Assembly: GCA_964563585.1 (NCBI GenBank)
Contig: CAZLXG010000049.1
Coordinates: 1-15,858, forward strand
Origin: CAZLXG01 sp964563585
Lineage (GTDB): Bacteria; Bacteroidota; Bacteroidia; Flavobacteriales; Flavobacteriaceae
Length of the DNA stretch: 15,858 bases
Direction of reading: 5' to 3'
Below are positions 12,951-15,858 of this stretch, one piece after another. Both the position numbers and the translations under genes were made by a program. The notes under the pieces were generated by a model. It was not told the origin of the DNA, searched no databases, and saw only the letters and a program-made list of their open reading frames with translations. The stretch's first letter is position 1; every line of letters starts with the position of its first letter.

Positions 12951-14324
12951 ATGCAAGAAGAAAAAGATAACATACAATTTCAACTCACAGATGCACTTAT
13001 AGAGCAAGTAGAATTTTTTGTCGAAACTAAAAAAGACAAAGAATTACAAACACTTTTAGAAGAATTTCACTTTGCAGATATTGCCGAAATTTTAGATGAA
13101 TTAAATCTTGAAGACTCGGTATATGTTATAAAACTGTTAGATTCTGAAACCACTTCAGATATCTTAATGGAACTCGATGAAAACAATCGAGAAAAAGTAT
13201 TAAAAAATCTTTCTACGAAAGAGATTGCCGAAGAAGTTGAAGAATTAGATACCGATGATGCTGCCGATATTATTGCAGAATTACCAGAAGAGCGACAAGA
13301 ACATGTAATTGCGCAAATTGAAGATGAAGAACACGCTGCCGATATACAAGAACTTTTAACTTACGATGAAGATACTGCTGGTGGGCTTATGGCAAAAGAA
13401 CTTGTAAAAGTTTATGAAACTTGGACAGTAGCTGGATGTCTTCGCAGAATAAGAAGTCAAGCAGAAGAAGTAACAAGAGTACATTCCATTTACGTAGTAG
13501 ATAAGCAAGAAAAACTAATAGGAAGACTCTCTTTAAAAGATTTAATAGTCGCAAAAAGCGATCAGAATATAGCAGATATTTACATTTCTAATGTCGATTC
13601 TGTTACAACAGAAGAAGATGTAGAAGACGTTGCAAAAGTGATGCAAAAATATGATTTGGAAGCCATTCCTGTGGTAGACGAAAACAAAAGACTTTTAGGC
13701 AGAATTACCATCGATGATATTGTAGATGTCATCAAAGAAGAAGCCGATAAAGATTATCAATTAGCAGCGGGTATTACACAAGATGTAGAAGCCGATGATA
13801 GTATTCTAGAACTTACCAGAGCACGATTACCATGGCTGTTTTTAGGGCTTATTGGTGGGGTGGGAGCCTTTATAATTATGGAGGGTTTCGAAAAAGTTCT
13901 TGACGATGGTTACACCATTTTATTCTTATTTACACCGTTAATTGCGGCAATGGCAGGTAATGTAGGCGTGCAATCTAGCGCCATAATTGTACAAGGTTTA
14001 GCAAACGACGATGTAAAAGGAAGTATTAATAATCGCCTAATAAAAGAAATGCTTTTAGCCGCATTAAACGGCATTATATTAGCAGTGTTTTTATTCCTTT
14101 TTGTTTGGCTCTGGAACAAAGAAATCGATTTAGCATTAGCAATTTCAGTATCGCTGGTCGCAGTCATAATTGTTGCAGGTTTAATAGGCACATTTGTACC
14201 ACTATTTCTCGAAAAACGCGGTATTGACCCAGCCATTGCAACAGGACCATTTATAACCACAAGTAACGATATTTTAGGAATCCTAATTTACTTCTGGATA
14301 GCTAAAATGATTTTAGGAATATAG
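12951..14324 (+). CDS. mgtE: Magnesium transporter MgtE
   Basis: A homodimeric inner-membrane Mg2+ channel closed by cytosolic Mg2+. The 457-aa protein has the full architecture: an acidic N-domain (about 10-135, with ELPEERQEHVIAQI), two CBS domains (about 144-200 and 207-265, the first opening TAGGLMAKELVKV), a plug-helix region (about 266-290), and five membrane helices near 293-311, 324-346, 366-387, 395-418 and 436-455. The family signature GNVGVQSSAIIVQGLA is at 336-351. SNDILGILIYF contains Asp440, matching the pore aspartate (Asp432 of the Thermus protein). It is last in the TPR-GNAT-DUF4286-rsmA set, after a palindromic element. I see no Mg2+ riboswitch (M-box) upstream. A dispersed-type repeat starts directly after its stop. 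Confidence 0.96.
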   Translation: MQEEKDNIQFQLTDALIEQVEFFVETKKDKELQTLLEEFHFADIAEILDELNLEDSVYVIKLLDSETTSDILMELDENNREKVLKNLSTKEIAEEVEELDTDDAADIIAELPEERQEHVIAQIEDEEHAADIQELLTYDEDTAGGLMAKELVKVYETWTVAGCLRRIRSQAEEVTRVHSIYVVDKQEKLIGRLSLKDLIVAKSDQNIADIYISNVDSVTTEEDVEDVAKVMQKYDLEAIPVVDENKRLLGRITIDDIVDVIKEEADKDYQLAAGITQDVEADDSILELTRARLPWLFLGLIGGVGAFIIMEGFEKVLDDGYTILFLFTPLIAAMAGNVGVQSSAIIVQGLANDDVKGSINNRLIKEMLLAALNGIILAVFLFLFVWLWNKEIDLALAISVSLVAVIIVAGLIGTFVPLFLEKRGIDPAIATGPFITTSNDILGILIYFWIAKMILGI

Positions 14325-14412
14325 TTTTGGGCGTTCCCTTTCAGGTCGCGCTTTCCGTTTCAATATTTTGCAAAAAAGCAAAAGGATTTTCACTACAATC
14401 GCTAACGCAAAA
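14325..14412. repeat. Dispersed repeat / MITE-like element between mgtE and the cupin gene
   Basis: The element begins TTTTGGGCGTTCCCTTTC directly after the mgtE stop and ends CACTACAATCGCTAACGCAAAA. The ends are imperfect inverted copies (TTTTGGGCGTT against AACGCAAAA), and an inner hairpin TTTTGC/GCAAAA occupies about 14377-14394. The GGGCGTT...GGTCG.GCTTTCCG...AAAAGGATTTTCACTAC.ATC.CTAACGC pattern is one I recall as repeated in many Flavobacteriaceae genomes. It has no coding capacity. It fills most of the 105-nt gap. Copy number in this genome cannot be judged from one window. Confidence 0.65.
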
Positions 14413-14429
14413 GGTCGTAAATTTACCTT

Positions 14430-14795
14430 ATGAATTCCATTAATATAAAAGATAAGTTTTCAAAATTCACAAAAAACTGGCATCCACATCAAATCGCTGT
14501 GGTCGATGATATGCAAGTTATTCTAGCAAAACTAAAAGGCGAGTTTGTATGGCATAAACATGAAGATGAAGACGAACTATTTCAAGTAATAAAAGGCACA
14601 TTATATATGCAATTTCGAGATAGAACAGAAGTGGTTAACGAAGGCGAAATAATAGTTGTACCAAAAGGGGTAGAACACAATCCAAAAACAAAAGATGGAG
14701 AAGAAGTACACGTTTTACTGTTCGAAAAACTAAAAACAGCACACACAGGAAACATACACCACGAAAAAACACAAACACATTACCCGAAAATTTAA
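14430..14795 (+). CDS. Small single-domain cupin protein
   Basis: A 121-aa cytoplasmic beta-barrel protein. Cupin motif 1 is GEFVWHKHEDEDELFQVIKG (37-56), with His42, His44 and Glu49 as likely metal ligands. Motif 2 is GEIIVVPKGVEHNP (72-85), with the fourth ligand His83. The conserved start FSKFTKNWHPHQIAVVDD, with no second domain, matches a common family of small cupins with unknown substrate. It may be an enzyme, isomerase or sugar/ligand binder; sequence alone does not decide. The ATG at 14430 follows an A/T leader behind the mgtE-side repeat. The gene lies between two repeat-like stretches (14325-14412 and 14805-14825), and 45 nt separate it from the downstream dehydrogenase. Confidence 0.9.
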   Translation: MNSINIKDKFSKFTKNWHPHQIAVVDDMQVILAKLKGEFVWHKHEDEDELFQVIKGTLYMQFRDRTEVVNEGEIIVVPKGVEHNPKTKDGEEVHVLLFEKLKTAHTGNIHHEKTQTHYPKI

Positions 14796-14804
14796 AACAT
14801 ATGC

Positions 14805-14825
14805 CAGGTCGAGCGCAATTGAAAT
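14805..14825. repeat. Degraded fragment resembling a TCGAG-type dispersed repeat
   Basis: CAGGTCGAGCGCAATTGAAAT resembles, with changes, the flavobacterial repeat arm GTCGAGCGCAGTCGAGA as I remember it. The palindrome is broken here, so this is a remnant at best. It lies in the 45-nt gap between the cupin and the dehydrogenase. Confidence 0.3.
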
Positions 14826-14840
14826 CTAAATTAAACTAAA

Positions 14841-15776
14841 ATGAAAATCCTTCACCTCGATACAAATCATCCATTACTAATAAATCAACTAAACGATTTA
14901 GGTTTAACAAACCATGAAGATTACACATCTTCAAAAAAAGAAATAGAAGCTAAAATCCATAATTACGATGGCTTTATTATTCGCAGTCGTTTTTCAATCG
15001 ATAAATTATTTTTAGACAAAGCAACCAACCTAAAATTTATAGGTCGTGTTGGAGCAGGATTAGAAAATATAGATTGTGATTATGCCGAAAAAAAAGGTAT
15101 TACATTAATAGCAGCACCAGAAGGAAATTGTAATGCCGTTGGCGAACACACATTAGGAATGTTACTATCTTTATTCAACAAATTCAACAAAGCAGATGCT
15201 GAAGTTCGTTCTGGAAAATGGTTACGTGAAGATAATCGTGGTTTAGAACTCGATGGAAAAACCGTTGGTTTAATCGGTTACGGAAACATGGGAAAAGCCT
15301 TTGCAAAAAAACTACAAGGTTTCGATGTTGAGGTTTTGTGTTATGATATTAAAGACAATATTGGTGATAAAAATTGCTCACAAGTATCACTTAAAGAATT
15401 ACAAGAAAAAGCAGATGTGTTGAGTTTGCACGCGCCAGAAACACCATCTACAATCAATATGATTAATCAATCTTTCATTAATCAATTTAAAAAATCATTT
15501 TGGTTAATTAATACAGCACGAGGCAAAAGTGTCGTGACAAAAGCTTTAGTTTCAGCATTAAAATCTGGTAAAATTTTAGGAGCAGGATTAGATGTTTTAG
15601 AATACGAAAAATCATCTTTTGAAAATCTTTTTTCTACTAATATGCCAGAAGCATTACAATATTTAATTGAAGTAGAAAACGTTTTACTAACACCTCACGT
15701 TGCAGGTTGGACTATTGAAAGTAAAGAAAAACTAGCACAAATTATTGTAGATAAAATTAAAGCGAAATTTTGTTAA
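14841..15776 (+). CDS. D-2-hydroxyacid dehydrogenase, probable D-3-phosphoglycerate dehydrogenase
   Basis: An NAD-dependent cytoplasmic oxidoreductase of 311 aa. If it is a phosphoglycerate dehydrogenase it starts serine synthesis by oxidising 3-phosphoglycerate. The substrate domain is split (about 1-100 and 285-311) around the Rossmann domain (about 101-284). The nucleotide loop is GYGNMG at 146-151. The catalytic triad is complete: Arg227 in NTARGKS, Glu256 in LDVLEYE and His286 in TPHVAGW. There is no C-terminal ACT domain, so feedback control by serine of the E. coli SerA type is unlikely. NHEDYTSSKKEIEAKI and IRSRFSIDK near the start match the flavobacterial subgroup. The exact substrate is not fixed by sequence, so I give no symbol. 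The ATG at 14841 fits the family. Confidence 0.9.
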   Translation: MKILHLDTNHPLLINQLNDLGLTNHEDYTSSKKEIEAKIHNYDGFIIRSRFSIDKLFLDKATNLKFIGRVGAGLENIDCDYAEKKGITLIAAPEGNCNAVGEHTLGMLLSLFNKFNKADAEVRSGKWLREDNRGLELDGKTVGLIGYGNMGKAFAKKLQGFDVEVLCYDIKDNIGDKNCSQVSLKELQEKADVLSLHAPETPSTINMINQSFINQFKKSFWLINTARGKSVVTKALVSALKSGKILGAGLDVLEYEKSSFENLFSTNMPEALQYLIEVENVLLTPHVAGWTIESKEKLAQIIVDKIKAKFC

Positions 15777-15805
15777 TATTGTTGAGGCAAGGTTTTTTAT
15801 ATAGT

Positions 15806-15849
15806 GTTGCGTATGAATACTTCGCTATCGCTACGTTTTCATACGCAAC
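15806..15849. repeat. Long hairpin repeat at the window end
   Basis: GTTGCGTATGAA (15806-15817) and TTCATACGCAAC (15838-15849) are perfect 12-bp inverted copies with a 20-nt spacer rich in CGCTA. Pairing can extend inward after one mismatch (AC/GT) and outward by G-U pairs. GTCTCCGGG follows to the window edge. The local base composition is more GC-rich than the neighbouring genes. It starts 29 nt after the dehydrogenase stop, with no T-run after the hairpin. It is probably a dispersed palindromic repeat or the edge of a larger element continuing beyond the window. Confidence 0.6.
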
Positions 15850-15858
15850 GTCTCCGGG

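Noticed and set aside
13910..14260. 116-aa minus-strand ORF opposite mgtE
   Set aside because: It lies entirely inside the conserved membrane domain of mgtE, has no recognisable family, and fits an antisense shadow.
1..15858. CRISPR array, prophage, IS transposase, toxin-antitoxin or defence genes
   Set aside because: No regularly spaced direct repeats, integrase, transposase or recognisable defence protein was found in either strand. The genes are mainly housekeeping.

Overview
The window reads as chromosomal DNA of a marine-type Flavobacteriaceae species (phylum Bacteroidota). The signs are strong AT richness, starts without Shine-Dalgarno sequences but with A-rich leaders, several matches to the Bacteroidota promoter -7 element TAnnTTTG, a large secreted protease with a type IX secretion (T9SS) C-terminal sorting domain, and proteins that look flavobacterial from end to end (Prs, RibF, SerS, RsmA). 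Assignments rest on reading the translations and recalling families; no database search was run.

Layout. 1-58: 5' part of a tRNA-Leu(CAA), minus strand, cut by the window edge. 205-2571 (+): prs (PRPP synthase), rplY/ctc (ribosomal protein bL25) and pth (peptidyl-tRNA hydrolase), with a strong terminator after rplY. 2606-5317 (-): a secreted zinc metalloprotease with a P-domain, convergent with pth across a shared bidirectional terminator. 5400-8961 (+): ribF (FMN/FAD synthesis), an overlapping membrane protein related to vitamin K-dependent gamma-carboxylase (HTTM family), and serS. 8962-9432: a gene-poor gap with AT-rich inverted repeats, an overlooked 40-codon secreted-peptide ORF carrying a 17-bp perfect inverted repeat, and a good terminator. 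9433-14324 (+): a probable operon of a periplasmic TPR protein, a GNAT acetyltransferase, a DUF4286 protein, rsmA (16S rRNA dimethyltransferase) and mgtE (Mg2+ channel). 14430-15776 (+): a small cupin and a D-2-hydroxyacid/phosphoglycerate dehydrogenase.

Most genes are housekeeping: nucleotide precursor supply (prs), translation (tRNA-Leu, rplY, pth, serS, rsmA), flavin cofactors (ribF), Mg2+ uptake (mgtE) and probably serine or related hydroxyacid metabolism. The accessory-looking parts are the secreted protease, the HTTM carboxylase-like protein, the 40-codon ORF, the GNAT gene and the cupin.

The two halves differ in their gaps. Left of about 9.4 kb the gaps carry clean promoters and terminators. 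To the right, five gaps (11.21, 12.89, 14.33, 14.81 and 15.81 kb) carry palindromic or degraded repeat-like DNA resembling short dispersed repeats of Flavobacteriaceae. I see no CRISPR array, prophage, IS transposase, toxin-antitoxin pair or defence system. The best candidates for something undescribed are the 40-codon ORF with its hairpin and the unknown substrate of the carboxylase-like protein.
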